The notes below the pieces were generated by a model, which was given only the letters and a program-made list of their open reading frames with translations, did no database searches and was not told the origin of the DNA. A program made the position numbers and the translations under genes. Shown here in pieces: positions 1-8,257 of a DNA stretch of 64,000 bases (positions are counted from its first letter, which is position 1; every line of letters starts with the position of its first letter). Source of the DNA: an uncultured Paracoccaceae bacterium (lineage in GTDB: Bacteria > Pseudomonadota > Alphaproteobacteria > Rhodobacterales > Rhodobacteraceae); the NCBI GenBank assembly GCA_945952025.1, contig CAMFGW010000005.1, forward strand, positions 62,001-126,000. Reading direction: 5' to 3'.

Positions 1-759
1 GGCGGCAAGGCGGCCGGACAGGTCCCAGATCGCCTGAAGGACAGCGTGCGCCGCCTTCAGCGCGTCGCGGCCAAGGTCGGGGCGGCCGAAATAGGCGGAT
101 TGGCCGGTCAGGGTCACATCGGCGATGAAGAAGCCGATCTGCACGGGCAGGACCTGAAGGCGCGTGGGCTCGACATAGACGGCCAGGTCGGGGCGCGGCA
201 GGTCGCCCTTGCGGACGGCATCGGACCAGGCCCGCGCCCCGGCGCTGACGCCCGACCCCGGCTCGCCGCTTTCCTCGTCGCCGACGAAGGCGAAGGAGAC
301 GCTGCCCGCGAGCCGGATCCCGGCCCGGTCCAGCAGGTCGAGTGCCGCCAGCGCCGTGCATATCCCGGCCTTGAGGTCGGCAGCGCCCCGGCCCCAAAGC
401 TCTCCGTCGATGACGGCCGCGCCGAACGGGTCGGCCTGCGGCCTTCCTGCCCAATGCGCGGCCCAGTCCTGCGGATGGACGACGTCGGTATGGCCGATGA
501 AGAGAAGGTCTGGCCCCTGCCCCGCTGCCCCCCGCCCTGCCCCGGCACGGCGCCCGGTGATGTTCGCCCGGCCCGGCAGGAAGTCCGTGACTTCGGGCGA
601 AAGGCGCAGGCGCTCCATCTCCGGCCGCAGCATCGCCACCATCCGCGCCTCGTCGCCCGTGACCGAGGCCGCCCGCACCGCGCGGGCCAAGAGGTCGGTC
701 GCGGCCTGCCGGTCGAGGTGCGGGCGCAGTCGGGCGATGAGTTGCGTCAGGTCGGTCAT
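1..759 (-). CDS. M20 family metallopeptidase (ArgE/DapE-like), C-terminus cut by the window edge
   Basis: Zinc-dependent amidohydrolase of the acetylornithine deacetylase / succinyl-diaminopimelate desuccinylase group. Reading from the ATG at 759, the protein shows IGHTDVVHPQ (metal His and Asp), then WGRGAADLKAG (bridging Asp) and FVGDEESGEPGSG (the Glu-Glu catalytic pair), all in the family order. The lid domain begins near the window edge and the rest is missing. The start codon overlaps the stop of the upstream ROK gene by 4 bp (tcat at 756-759), so the two are co-transcribed. The substrate cannot be named; an N-acyl amino acid or amino sugar would fit a ROK neighbour. Confidence 0.9.
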   Translation of the reverse strand, partial: MTDLTQLIARLRPHLDRQAATDLLARAVRAASVTGDEARMVAMLRPEMERLRLSPEVTDFLPGRANITGRRAGAGRGAAGQGPDLLFIGHTDVVHPQDWAAHWAGRPQADPFGAAVIDGELWGRGAADLKAGICTALAALDLLDRAGIRLAGSVSFAFVGDEESGEPGSGVSAGARAWSDAVRKGDLPRPDLAVYVEPTRLQVLPVQIGFFIADVTLTGQSAYFGRPDLGRDALKAAHAVLQAIWDLSGRLAA

Positions 760-1991
760 TCCGCAGCCCTCGGGACAGGGCCCGGCTTCACAAGGCGCGG
801 CTTCGGCAGGGGCAGGCTGACGGTGGCGCCGGGGGCCGACTGGGCGAAAAGCGCTGTGTGAAGTTCGGTCAACCCGATGGCCACGGCGCCGCTGAGCGCC
901 GCGTGATCGCCAAGGAGGCTCGGGACGACGTGGATCGGGAAGGGGAAACAGCGTTCGAGTTCAGCGCGGGTCGCGGCGATCATCTCTGGCCGCGCGCCGA
1001 TCGAGCCGCCAAGGATCACCGTCTGGGGCGCGATCACGGCGCCAAGGGTCGCGACGGCGCGCGCGAGCTGCCGGGCGACACCGTCGAGGACCGCCTTGGC
1101 CGCCGCCTCGCCCCCCGCCGCCGCCGCAAAGATCGAGGGCACGTCAAGCGTCCGGCCCGTCCCCGCCTTGTAGGCCGAGCGGATGCCATGGGTGGCCGTC
1201 GCCCGTTCAAAGGCGCCCACGCGCAGCGATTCCGCCTCGAACGGATCGGCGCCGAAGGGCAGGTAGCCAAGCTCGCCCGCCCCGCCCGAGGCGCCGCGCA
1301 AGAGCGCGCCGTTCACGATCAACCCCGCGCCGATGCCGGTGCCGAGCGCGATGAAGGCAAGGTGGTCGATCCCCCGCCCCGCGCCGAGCCACTGTTCGCC
1401 CAGAACCGCGAGGTTGACGTCGTTTTCAAGAATGACCGGCGTTCCGGTCGCCTGAGCGACAGCCGCGCGGAAGTCGATCCGGTCGATGCCGGCGATGTTC
1501 GGCGCATAGCGCACCGCGCCCGTCGCCTGATCGGGCACGCCCGGACAGCCGACAACCGTCTGCATGACCCTGCCGCGATCAAGGGCACGCCCCGCCACGG
1601 CCTCGTCCACCATCTCGCCGATCTGGCGGGCCACGGCCTCGCCGCCTTCGGGATGGGTGGGCGCGACCACCTCGGCGACGACCGAGCCCGCAAGGTCCAC
1701 GATGGCCACGCGCAGCTTGGTGCCGCCCAGATCGACCGCCGCCATGTAGGCGCTTTCGGGCACCAGCTCGTAGGTGGTCGCCGAGCGCCCGACATGGCCC
1801 GAAGTCCGCCCCGTCTCGCAGACCCAGCCCTCGTCTTCGAAGATGCGCACCAGTTCCGAGACGGTCTGCTTCGAGAGCCCCGTCTGCTTGGCGATCGAGG
1901 CGCGCGAGATCGGCCCGCAATGGATGATCGCCTGCATCGCCATGCAGAGCGAAACCTGCCGCGAAAAGGAGTGAGGCCGGGCGGGGTCCAC
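756..1991 (-). CDS. ROK family transcriptional regulator (sugar kinase fold)
   Basis: A protein of 411 residues. The N-terminus is a winged helix-turn-helix (SRASIAKQTGLSKQTVSEL, about residues 29-47). It is followed by a ROK domain with the phosphate-binding stretch AVDLGGTKLRVAIVDLAG and the later ALGTGIGAGLIVNG. The CxCGxxGC zinc motif of true ROK kinases is not visible, which favours a repressor over an enzyme. The GTG start is chosen because AGGTGA (1995-2000) lies just upstream. It is coupled to the M20 peptidase by an ATGA overlap, so that peptidase is the likely target pathway. A short inverted repeat at 2006-2022 in its promoter may be its own operator. Confidence 0.9.
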   Translation of the reverse strand: MDPARPHSFSRQVSLCMAMQAIIHCGPISRASIAKQTGLSKQTVSELVRIFEDEGWVCETGRTSGHVGRSATTYELVPESAYMAAVDLGGTKLRVAIVDLAGSVVAEVVAPTHPEGGEAVARQIGEMVDEAVAGRALDRGRVMQTVVGCPGVPDQATGAVRYAPNIAGIDRIDFRAAVAQATGTPVILENDVNLAVLGEQWLGAGRGIDHLAFIALGTGIGAGLIVNGALLRGASGGAGELGYLPFGADPFEAESLRVGAFERATATHGIRSAYKAGTGRTLDVPSIFAAAAGGEAAAKAVLDGVARQLARAVATLGAVIAPQTVILGGSIGARPEMIAATRAELERCFPFPIHVVPSLLGDHAALSGAVAIGLTELHTALFAQSAPGATVSLPLPKPRLVKPGPVPRAAE

Positions 1992-2005
1992 GGGTCACCT
2001 ATTAA

Positions 2006-2022
2006 TTCGTTCTGTGGACGAA
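2006..2022. promoter_or_regulatory. Inverted repeat upstream of ROK gene, candidate operator
   Basis: The sequence TTCGT-N7-ACGAA lies 15 bp upstream of the ROK start codon, directly outside its ribosome binding site. Position and symmetry fit autoregulation, but only one copy was seen. A tract of 11 C at 2103-2113 lies further upstream, and no gene was seen between 2023 and 2274. Confidence 0.45.
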
Positions 2023-2274
2023 CAAACTAGGCGAGGAAGATTCTGTCAACGAAAAATTGGGAGGGAGATGGGGGTCGGCCCCGGGTTTGGGCCACCGGAG
2101 CGCCCCCCCCCCCACGCCAGTTACTGTGACCGGCGGTATGCGGGGCCGGTGCTCGCACCCCGGATCAGGATTCCCCGGGCGTTGCGCGCGACCGGCCAGG
2201 TTCAGACGATCCCTGATCGGCGGCGATCCCGGCGGGCGGTGGATGACGGTCCCCTACCCCTGCGCCCGCCCGCC

Positions 2275-2520
2275 TCACGCGGTTTCGATCCGGCAGACCG
2301 CCTCGCCCGGCCCGACATCGGCCTCGTTGTCGACATCGTAGCCAAGGAAGGTTCCGCTGACCCCGGCCTCTATCGGAAAGAAGGACATCATCACCTCGAC
2401 CAGCGCGATGGTGTCGCCAGCGCTGACCGCGTCTCAGGGTTTCCTGAACGCCGGCGCCTCGGGCGTCGGGGACAGGTAGATCACGCCAGGCAGGGCCACT
2501 TCGACGGTATGGACGGTCAA
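2275..2520 (-). pseudogene. Broken biotin carboxyl carrier protein (short BCCP of the PxpBC/carboxylase type)
   Basis: From a TTG at 2520 (GGAG 6 bp upstream) the frame reads as a complete small biotinyl domain of 81 codons ending in TGA at 2275-2277. It has two lesions. Codon 29 is TGA (2434-2436) where the family has Gly (KP-stop-DAVSAGDTIAL). The biotin attachment site reads VEVMMSFF, so the lysine of the usual EVMK is Met (ATG at 2386-2388). The rest (PIEAGVSGTFLGYDVDNEAD) is well kept. It lies just downstream of the aminotransferase at the end of the pxpBC operon, where short BCCP genes are known to accompany PxpBC proteins. It cannot carry biotin as written. Confidence 0.8.
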
Positions 2521-2538
2521 TCTCAACTCCGGCGGCGA

Positions 2539-3858
2539 TCAGGCGAGGCGCGACAGCACGCGCGCGCATTTTTCGAGCATCTGCGCCGCATTCTCGCGGG
2601 AAAAGACCAGCGGCGGCCGGATCTTGAGGACATTGGCCGCCTTCGCGCAGCCCGAGATCAGGACGTGTTCGTCGCGCAGGCCATTGATGATGCGGGTCGC
2701 CGTGGCGGCATCGGGCGTCTTGGCCACGGGGTCCGACACGATTTCGACCCCGAGGAAAAGCCCGGCGCCGCGCACATCGCCGATGACCGGATAGCGGGTG
2801 GCCAGTTGGCGGTATCCGTCCTTCAGATAGGCGCCCACGTCTGTCGCATTGGCCAGAAGGCCTTCGTCCTCGATCACGTCCAGGACGGCAGCCGCCGCCG
2901 CAACGGCGACCGCATTGCCGCCGAACGTGTTGAAATACCGCGCCTTGCGCCCGAAGTCCGCCAGCACCTCGGGGCGCGCTGCAACCCCGGCAACCGGGTA
3001 GCCATTGCCCATCGGCTTGCCCATCGTGACGATGTCGGGGATCACGCCATGGCGCTGGAAGCCCCACATCGCCTCGCCGGTGCGGCCAAAGCCGCACTGG
3101 ACCTCGTCGGCGATATAGACGCCACCCGCCGCCCGGATTGCCTCGACCGCGCCCCGGATCACCCCCGCCGGCGCATCGAAAACGCCGTCGCTGGCGAAGA
3201 TGCCGTCGCAGATGAACAGCGCGGGCTTGATTCCGTGTCGCTTCAGGTCCTGGATCGCCGCCTCGACCGCGGCTGTAAACTCACCCGCAACATCGGCCGA
3301 GCGATAGCTGTCGGGCGCCGGAACGCAGCGCACATGCACGCCAAGGTCGACATTGGGCCCGAGCGAGGGCGAGAATTCCGACACCGCCTGGGTGATGCCG
3401 TGATAGGCGGTCTCGGTGACGATGATGCCCTTGCCGCCGGTGTAGGACTGCGCGATCCGCACCGCCAGGTCATTGGCGTCCGAGCCGGTGCAGGTGAACA
3501 TCAGGTGGCCGATCTGGTCCGGCATGGTTGCCAGGAGCCGCTCGGCATAGTCCAGGACGGCACCGTGCAGATACCGGGTGTTGGTCGCGAGCCTGCCGAC
3601 CTGGTCGCGGATCGCTTCCACCACCGTCGGGTGGCAATGGCCGATCGAGGTGACATTGTTGTAGGCGTCCAGATAGGCGTTGCCGTCGGGATCAAAGAGC
3701 CAGACCCCCTCGCCGCGCACGAAATGCAGCGGACGTTCGTACATCAGCCGATAGGCGGGCCCAAGCAGCCGCTTGCGCCGGGCGATCATCCCGGCGGTCG
3801 TCTCGTCCAGTTCGACAGCACCCTCGACGAAGGCGTTGACCATGGCTTCCTGGGTCAT
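2539..3858 (-). CDS. Class III PLP-dependent aminotransferase / phospho-lyase-like protein
   Basis: A fold-type I PLP enzyme of 439 residues when started at ATG 3858, which overlaps the upstream kinase stop by 4 bp (3855-3858); a longer reading from 3879 is less likely. Visible marks are TCTGSDAND (phosphate-binding loop), YHG, DEVQCGFGRTG (PLP ring Asp) and VTMGKPMGNGYP (Schiff-base Lys). Together with the adjacent APH-fold kinase it resembles the pair hydroxylysine kinase plus 5-phosphohydroxylysine phospho-lyase (AGXT2L family). It may therefore eliminate phosphate and ammonia from a phosphorylated amino alcohol instead of transaminating. The aminotransferase fold is certain; the phospho-lyase role is inferred from the neighbour. 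Confidence 0.88.
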   Translation of the reverse strand: MTQEAMVNAFVEGAVELDETTAGMIARRKRLLGPAYRLMYERPLHFVRGEGVWLFDPDGNAYLDAYNNVTSIGHCHPTVVEAIRDQVGRLATNTRYLHGAVLDYAERLLATMPDQIGHLMFTCTGSDANDLAVRIAQSYTGGKGIIVTETAYHGITQAVSEFSPSLGPNVDLGVHVRCVPAPDSYRSADVAGEFTAAVEAAIQDLKRHGIKPALFICDGIFASDGVFDAPAGVIRGAVEAIRAAGGVYIADEVQCGFGRTGEAMWGFQRHGVIPDIVTMGKPMGNGYPVAGVAARPEVLADFGRKARYFNTFGGNAVAVAAAAAVLDVIEDEGLLANATDVGAYLKDGYRQLATRYPVIGDVRGAGLFLGVEIVSDPVAKTPDAATATRIINGLRDEHVLISGCAKAANVLKIRPPLVFSRENAAQMLEKCARVLSRLA

Positions 3859-4943
3859 CTGGCTCGCTCCATCTGGCACGCGGCGGCGAGGGCCGCGTTG
3901 ACCTCTTCTTTCGGCAGGGACGCAAAGGCGGCAAGGCCCTGGCGGGCGGGGCCGTTGTTGCGCAGGATATAGGCGGCATTGTGCGGATAGCGCGCGGCCC
4001 GCCCCTCGGTAATGGAAATGGTGGTCACAAGGCGCGCCACGATCAGGTCGCGCAAGAGCAGCAGTTCGGCGGGCTCAAGCGGCAGGATGGCGTGATAGGT
4101 GCGGACCATCTCGGCGATCACGTCAAGACCGGCGGGCGTGTGATAGGACGCGGCCACCGCAAGGTCGATCACCAAGGGCGTCTTCACCATGTCGCCGAAA
4201 TCCAGAATGCCGCCGACCTGGTCGGGACGGGCCGGATCGAACACCACATTATGCAGGTTCAGGTCATTGTGGATCACGCGCTGGCGCAGGGCGGGCAATT
4301 GCGGGCGCACAGCGGCGTCGAAATGGTCGAGTTCGGCCATGAGGCGCGCGCGCAGGTCCGGTTCGGTCAATTCCTCGATCAGGGGCCGCAGCCGCGAGGC
4401 GTTGCGGACGTCCCAAAGGATGTCATGTCCCGAGGCCGGATGCTCGAACCCCTCGAAGGCGCGACCGAGGCGGGCGAGGCCGCGCGCCATGTCGCGCCTG
4501 AGTTCCAGCGAGATCGCCCTGTTGCGCGCCACCGGCACGCCCTCGAGCCAGGTCAGCACACGCACGACGCTGACCCTTCCGTCGCTGAGCGCCAGCTGGA
4601 ACTCGCTGCGCCCGTCGAGGGTGCGCACCACCTTGGGAACGGGCAATGCGGGGTCGCGCGCCTCGAGCCACAGAAGCGCTTCGGTCTGGAAGTTGATGTT
4701 CGCCTCGGGCTCGGCCGGGTTCGACAGCTTCATGGTGAAGCCCTGCCCGCCCCCGGTGGTGATGCGGAAATTCGCATCCCTTTCGCAGTCCAGGCTCTCT
4801 GCCGACCCGGTCAGCCCGTATTCTTCCTTCAGGATCCTGAGCGCCTCCGCCCCATCCGCGACGGGGGGCGGGCTGTTCAGCATCTCTCCCAGTGCGGCCC
4901 TGACGGGGTCGGCGGCCAGGGGCATCGTCGGCGCGTTAGACAC
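3855..4943 (-). CDS. APH-family small-molecule kinase (hydroxylysine/amino-alcohol kinase-like)
   Basis: An aminoglycoside-phosphotransferase-fold protein of 362 residues. The catalytic loop VIHNDLNLHNVVFDP holds the catalytic Asp and following Asn, and GILDFGDMV is the metal-binding DFG-like stretch. The GTG start at 4943 overlaps the pxpC stop; an internal ATG at 4925 is an alternative. Its stop overlaps the aminotransferase start, so they form one translationally coupled pair. In animals and several bacteria a kinase of this fold phosphorylates 5-hydroxylysine or an amino alcohol before a class III PLP lyase acts. Nothing suggests antibiotic resistance here. Confidence 0.85.
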   Translation of the reverse strand: MSNAPTMPLAADPVRAALGEMLNSPPPVADGAEALRILKEEYGLTGSAESLDCERDANFRITTGGGQGFTMKLSNPAEPEANINFQTEALLWLEARDPALPVPKVVRTLDGRSEFQLALSDGRVSVVRVLTWLEGVPVARNRAISLELRRDMARGLARLGRAFEGFEHPASGHDILWDVRNASRLRPLIEELTEPDLRARLMAELDHFDAAVRPQLPALRQRVIHNDLNLHNVVFDPARPDQVGGILDFGDMVKTPLVIDLAVAASYHTPAGLDVIAEMVRTYHAILPLEPAELLLLRDLIVARLVTTISITEGRAARYPHNAAYILRNNGPARQGLAAFASLPKEEVNAALAAACQMERAR

Positions 4944-5919
4944 GGATGGCCACTCCTTCGCTCGTCACCCTGTACAGCGCGGCGCGCAGGCGTGCTGCGC
5001 CCTCGCGGTCGATGCGGCGGAAGCACAGGACCTCGCCCGGTCTGGCCTGGGCCAGTTTCCAGAAGGCGGCGCCGGCCACGGTGAAGGGGTTGATGAAGCC
5101 GCCGGTCGAGGGCGCGTCATTCACCAGGATGATCGGCGTCTGGCCGGCCAGGTTGACCGCGCCGGACGGATAGCCATGGTCGATGATGTTCGACGGGTCC
5201 TGGCCATGATCGCTCTTCTTGTTGATGGCGCGGGCGGCGAAAGCGAATTCGGGCCCGGTCAGGCACATGCCGGTGCGGTTGCTCTTTGCCTGGACCAGCC
5301 AGTCGGCCGAGAAGAACATCTCGACCGAGGCCGGGTCGAGCCAGTCGTCGTTTGGTCCGGCAAGCGCCTCGACCTCCAGCCGTCGGTCGACCGAAAAGCG
5401 CGGCCGCGCCGCTTCGGGGATGGCAAGGATTTCACCCCGGGACGCATGGGGGGAGCCGATGGGCAACACCTCATCCTTGACCAGCGCCTGGCCCCCGACC
5501 CTCGCCATGCGGTAGACCGCCCGTGAGCCGTGGACGACCGGCGTATCCAGCCCGCCCGATATCGCGATATAGGCCCGTGCCCCGGTCAGCGCCGGACCGA
5601 GTTCCAGCGTCTGGCCAGCGCGTACCCGCAGCGTCTGCCACATCGGCACGGGCGCCCCGTCGAGCTTCGGGCGCATGTCGGGCCCGGTTACCGCGACCGA
5701 AAGATCCGTGTCGAAGCGCAGGGTGGGCCCAAGGAACTGGCATTCCAGTGCTGCGGTGTCGCGCGGGTTGCCGACAAGGATATTCGCCTGACGGAAGGAC
5801 CAGCTGTCGAACGGACCCGAGATCGGGAAGCCCCGTTCAAGATAGCCGATCCGTCCCGGCAATTCCTGCTCGGTGGTTTCCAGCCCCGGCTTCAGAACGG
5901 TGACGGACCCTGTCGTCAT
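4936..5919 (-). CDS. pxpC: PxpC/KipA-like 5-oxoprolinase subunit C (biotin-dependent carboxyltransferase family)
   Basis: A protein of 327 residues of the KipA / AHS2 family, related to the carboxyltransferase domain of urea amidolyase. Recognised from VLKPGLETTEQ at the start, LVGNPRDTAALEC, and the conserved C-terminal run GAVNLAGQTPIILVNDAPSTGGF. It overlaps pxpB by 4 bp (5916-5919) and the kinase by 8 bp. PxpABC opens 5-oxoproline to glutamate with ATP. Here PxpA is not in this operon and the only pxpA-like gene in the window is truncated (about 11040-11742). The pair may act on another lactam or depend on a PxpA elsewhere. Confidence 0.88.
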   Translation of the reverse strand: MTTGSVTVLKPGLETTEQELPGRIGYLERGFPISGPFDSWSFRQANILVGNPRDTAALECQFLGPTLRFDTDLSVAVTGPDMRPKLDGAPVPMWQTLRVRAGQTLELGPALTGARAYIAISGGLDTPVVHGSRAVYRMARVGGQALVKDEVLPIGSPHASRGEILAIPEAARPRFSVDRRLEVEALAGPNDDWLDPASVEMFFSADWLVQAKSNRTGMCLTGPEFAFAARAINKKSDHGQDPSNIIDHGYPSGAVNLAGQTPIILVNDAPSTGGFINPFTVAGAAFWKLAQARPGEVLCFRRIDREGAARLRAALYRVTSEGVAIRV

Positions 5920-6785
5920 GCCCTTGCTCCTGCTTTCTGGGCCTTTTCCCAGTCAAGATACCGAGCGACCGAATATATCTGATATTCCACGATGTCATGG
6001 ACATAGCGCCCGGCGGCGACCTCGGCGTCAATCCAGGCGCATTCCTCGGCCTCGACGGGCCGGAAGCGCACCCGGTCCCCCGCGCGCAGAAGCGTCAGGC
6101 CGTCGCGGAAGGCCGGCAGGCGTTGGGCGCCGTCAAAGATGGGCGCAGGTGTCCGGCCGATCAGCTGATAGCCGCCCGGAGTCCGGTCAGGATAGATGCA
6201 GCACAAGGCACCGCCGATGCCGATGGCGCCCTTCGGTGTCCAGGTCCGCGGCGGGTTGTATTTCGGCGCCGTGATCCGCGCGTTCGGATTGAGCGAGAGC
6301 AGCGAACAAAGGCCCGGCCAGAAGCCGAGTGCGGCGACCCAGTATTCCGTGCAGGCGTGGCGTCGCACCAGCGCGGCGCGATCTTCTAGCCCGTTGATCC
6401 GGCAGAGCAGGTCCGGATCGGCCACCTTTTCGGGATGGGTTTTCGTGTAATCCGCGATGCAGTCCGTTGTCTGATCGTCGAAATAGAGGACCGGCATGGT
6501 GATGAGCCGGCTTGGCAGGGCGCCAGAGACATCCGCACCGATTCGCGCATAGATCGCGGCCACCTCGCGGATCAGGTCCTCATACGAGATGCGGTCAGGA
6601 TCATAGGTGATCTGGAACGAGGCGAGCTCGGGGATCAGGTCCGCGATCGCCGCGATCCTTGCCTCGCGCAGGGCGGCGACCTGCCGGTGCACGGTGAAAT
6701 TCAGCGTAAAATCCATGCCGTCGCCAAGTTCCACCTCGACCGCACGATCCCCGCCCGGGTAAAATCGCAAAGTGTCATGCAGCAC
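5916..6785 (-). CDS. pxpB: PxpB/KipI-like 5-oxoprolinase subunit B
   Basis: A protein of 289 residues of the KipI / AHS1 family, the partner of PxpC. Visible landmarks are the C-terminal cyclophilin-like half with GFWPGLCSLLSL, PRTWTPKGAIGIGG and CCIYPDRTPGGYQLIGRTP, which is the usual family signature. It is the first gene of the operon pxpB-pxpC-kinase-aminotransferase-(BCCP). It faces the divergent GntR gene across a 196-bp region holding the AT-rich palindrome at 6893-6903, so GntR control is likely. It is somewhat longer than typical PxpB (about 220 residues), with an N-terminal addition. Confidence 0.88.
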   Translation of the reverse strand: MLHDTLRFYPGGDRAVEVELGDGMDFTLNFTVHRQVAALREARIAAIADLIPELASFQITYDPDRISYEDLIREVAAIYARIGADVSGALPSRLITMPVLYFDDQTTDCIADYTKTHPEKVADPDLLCRINGLEDRAALVRRHACTEYWVAALGFWPGLCSLLSLNPNARITAPKYNPPRTWTPKGAIGIGGALCCIYPDRTPGGYQLIGRTPAPIFDGAQRLPAFRDGLTLLRAGDRVRFRPVEAEECAWIDAEVAAGRYVHDIVEYQIYSVARYLDWEKAQKAGARA

Positions 6786-6892
6786 GGGGAAGGCTCCTTG
6801 CAGACGTCGCGCAAGACCGGCTTCGGCCGGGATCAGTCGGCGGCAGGCAGGACTGTGGGGAGTGTCCCACGGAACTGGCGCGAGGAGTTAGG

Positions 6893-6903
6893 TATATGAT
6901 ATA
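6893..6903. promoter_or_regulatory. AT-rich palindrome between pxpB and GntR gene, candidate operator
   Basis: TATAT-G-ATATA is a perfect 5-bp inverted repeat in otherwise GC-rich DNA, placed between the divergent pxpB and GntR starts. FCD-type GntR regulators bind short AT-rich palindromes of this kind. A second hairpin-capable repeat, GTGGG-N6-CCCAC, lies at 6855-6870 nearer pxpB. It could serve both promoters. Confidence 0.5.
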
Positions 6904-6981
6904 TTATGCGGGTGAGGGGAAGGAATATATAGACGTTATCGACAATTCGTCCTTCCCGTGAACATCCCGAAGCAGAGAAGC

Positions 6982-7647
6982 ATGACCAGTATCCAACGCG
7001 AACCGCTGAGCGATCAGGCCTACCAGCAGATCCTCAAGGGCATGGCCGACGGAACCTTCGCCCCGATGCAGCCCCTTGTGATCCGCAGCATCGCCGAGAG
7101 TTTCGGCATCTCGGCGACGCCGATCCGCGAGGCGTTGCAGCGCCTTGTCGCCGAGCGGCTCTTGGTGCAGCTTCCCAACCGCTCGATCGTGGTGCCAAGG
7201 ATGACGGCCGAGCGGTTTTCCCAGCTTCTGCCCATGCGCGTGGCGCTGGAGGGGATGGCGACAGAGCTGGCGACGCCCCTCTTCACCGACGCCGACTTCG
7301 CCGAGGTCGACGAGATTCTGGACCAGATTACCGAGACGACGCAGACCTTCGACGCGCGCCTCTACCTCAGGCTCAACCGCGAATTCCATTTCTACATCTA
7401 CGAACGCTGCGGCAACCCCGAGCTCTTGCAGGTGATCGAGGGGCTGTGGCTCAAGGTCGGCCCGGTCTTTACCGGCCTTTTCGACACTGACCACTATCGC
7501 GAACATGCCAATGACGAACATCTCAACATCATGGCCGCGATCCGGCGGCGCGATGCGGCGGCCGCGCGCGAGGCCATCGCGCAGGACCTGACCCTTGCGG
7601 CCGAGGCGCTGATGCCACGAATGCTGACGGTGCCGCCAGCGACCTGA
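6982..7647 (+). CDS. GntR family regulator, FadR/FCD subfamily
   Basis: The protein has an N-terminal winged HTH (RSIAESFGISATPIREALQR) and an all-helical FCD ligand domain containing the metal-binding pattern LNREFHFYIYE and a late ANDEHLNIMAAI. The ATG at 6982 is preferred because GAGAAG precedes it; a GTG at 6958 is in frame but has no ribosome binding site. It is divergent from pxpB and convergent with a decayed permease gene (ending at 7689). It most likely regulates the pxpBC operon in response to a carboxylate or lactam ligand. Confidence 0.88.
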   Translation: MTSIQREPLSDQAYQQILKGMADGTFAPMQPLVIRSIAESFGISATPIREALQRLVAERLLVQLPNRSIVVPRMTAERFSQLLPMRVALEGMATELATPLFTDADFAEVDEILDQITETTQTFDARLYLRLNREFHFYIYERCGNPELLQVIEGLWLKVGPVFTGLFDTDHYREHANDEHLNIMAAIRRRDAAAAREAIAQDLTLAAEALMPRMLTVPPAT

Positions 7648-7688
7648 AGGCCGCCCGGGCCGGACCGGCCGTGCTGTGGGCCTGCCGC

Positions 7689-8254
7689 TCATTGCCGTTT
7701 CCCCCAGGCGAAGAGAAGCCAGAAGGTTCCGCACAAGAGCGGCAGCGTGATGAGCAGCACGATGAAAAGCGCGAAGTGGAAGGCCCGGACGAAGTGGCCG
7801 AGCGCCACCGACCAGTAGCCAAGCTTCATGTCCAGAACCGCGCGCGCCATGATGAAGAGGGCCGCCCCCATCGACATGCCGGGCACAAACGCGGGACGAC
7901 GAAGAGGAAGATCCCCTTCCCCGGGCTGCTGAGGTTCGGCAGGGCGCGGCCGACGATCGTGGCGCAGACGGCGCAGATCAGCGCGATGGCAAGCCCGATG
8001 GCAAGGCTCGCCAGCATCGGCTTGTGCCAGGCGCTGCTGGCGAAAAGCGCGCGGTAACGTTCCAGCCAGAAGGCGCCGGGAATGCCGCCGAGCGGGTTGT
8101 GGCTGATCGACAGCAGGATCAGCCAGACCAGGGGGAAGTAGATCAGGGCCAGCATCGCGAAGCCGCCCCATTTGCCAAGCCGCCCCCAGATCGGCGCATA
8201 GCTCGGCCCCATGCGGCGGTCGATCCGGGGGATGGCGATTGCCTGCTTTTCCAT
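7689..8254 (-). pseudogene. PotC-type ABC permease, frameshifted
   Basis: The inner-membrane permease reads from MEKQAIAIP at 8254 through GRLGKWGGFAMLALIYFPLV and then GIFLFVV. At about 7893-7897 the frame breaks. The continuing product, PAFVPGMSMGAALFIMARA through LLCGTFWLLFAWGKRQ, is in another frame and stops at 7689. Adding one base after the CC following the second GTC restores an unbroken protein, so a single-base deletion is the simplest reading. The length (about 189 codons) is also short for PotC (about 260), so a part may be missing. It is the last gene of a broken spermidine/putrescine-type transporter. Confidence 0.75.
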
Positions 8255-8257
8255 GGC

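Noticed and set aside
2103-2113. Run of 11 C
   Set aside because: A homopolymer in an intergenic region; possible phase-variation tract, but no gene or promoter spacing depends on it as far as can be seen.
2014-3972. A 652-codon open frame on the plus strand
   Set aside because: It is antisense to the class III aminotransferase and the BCCP remnant.
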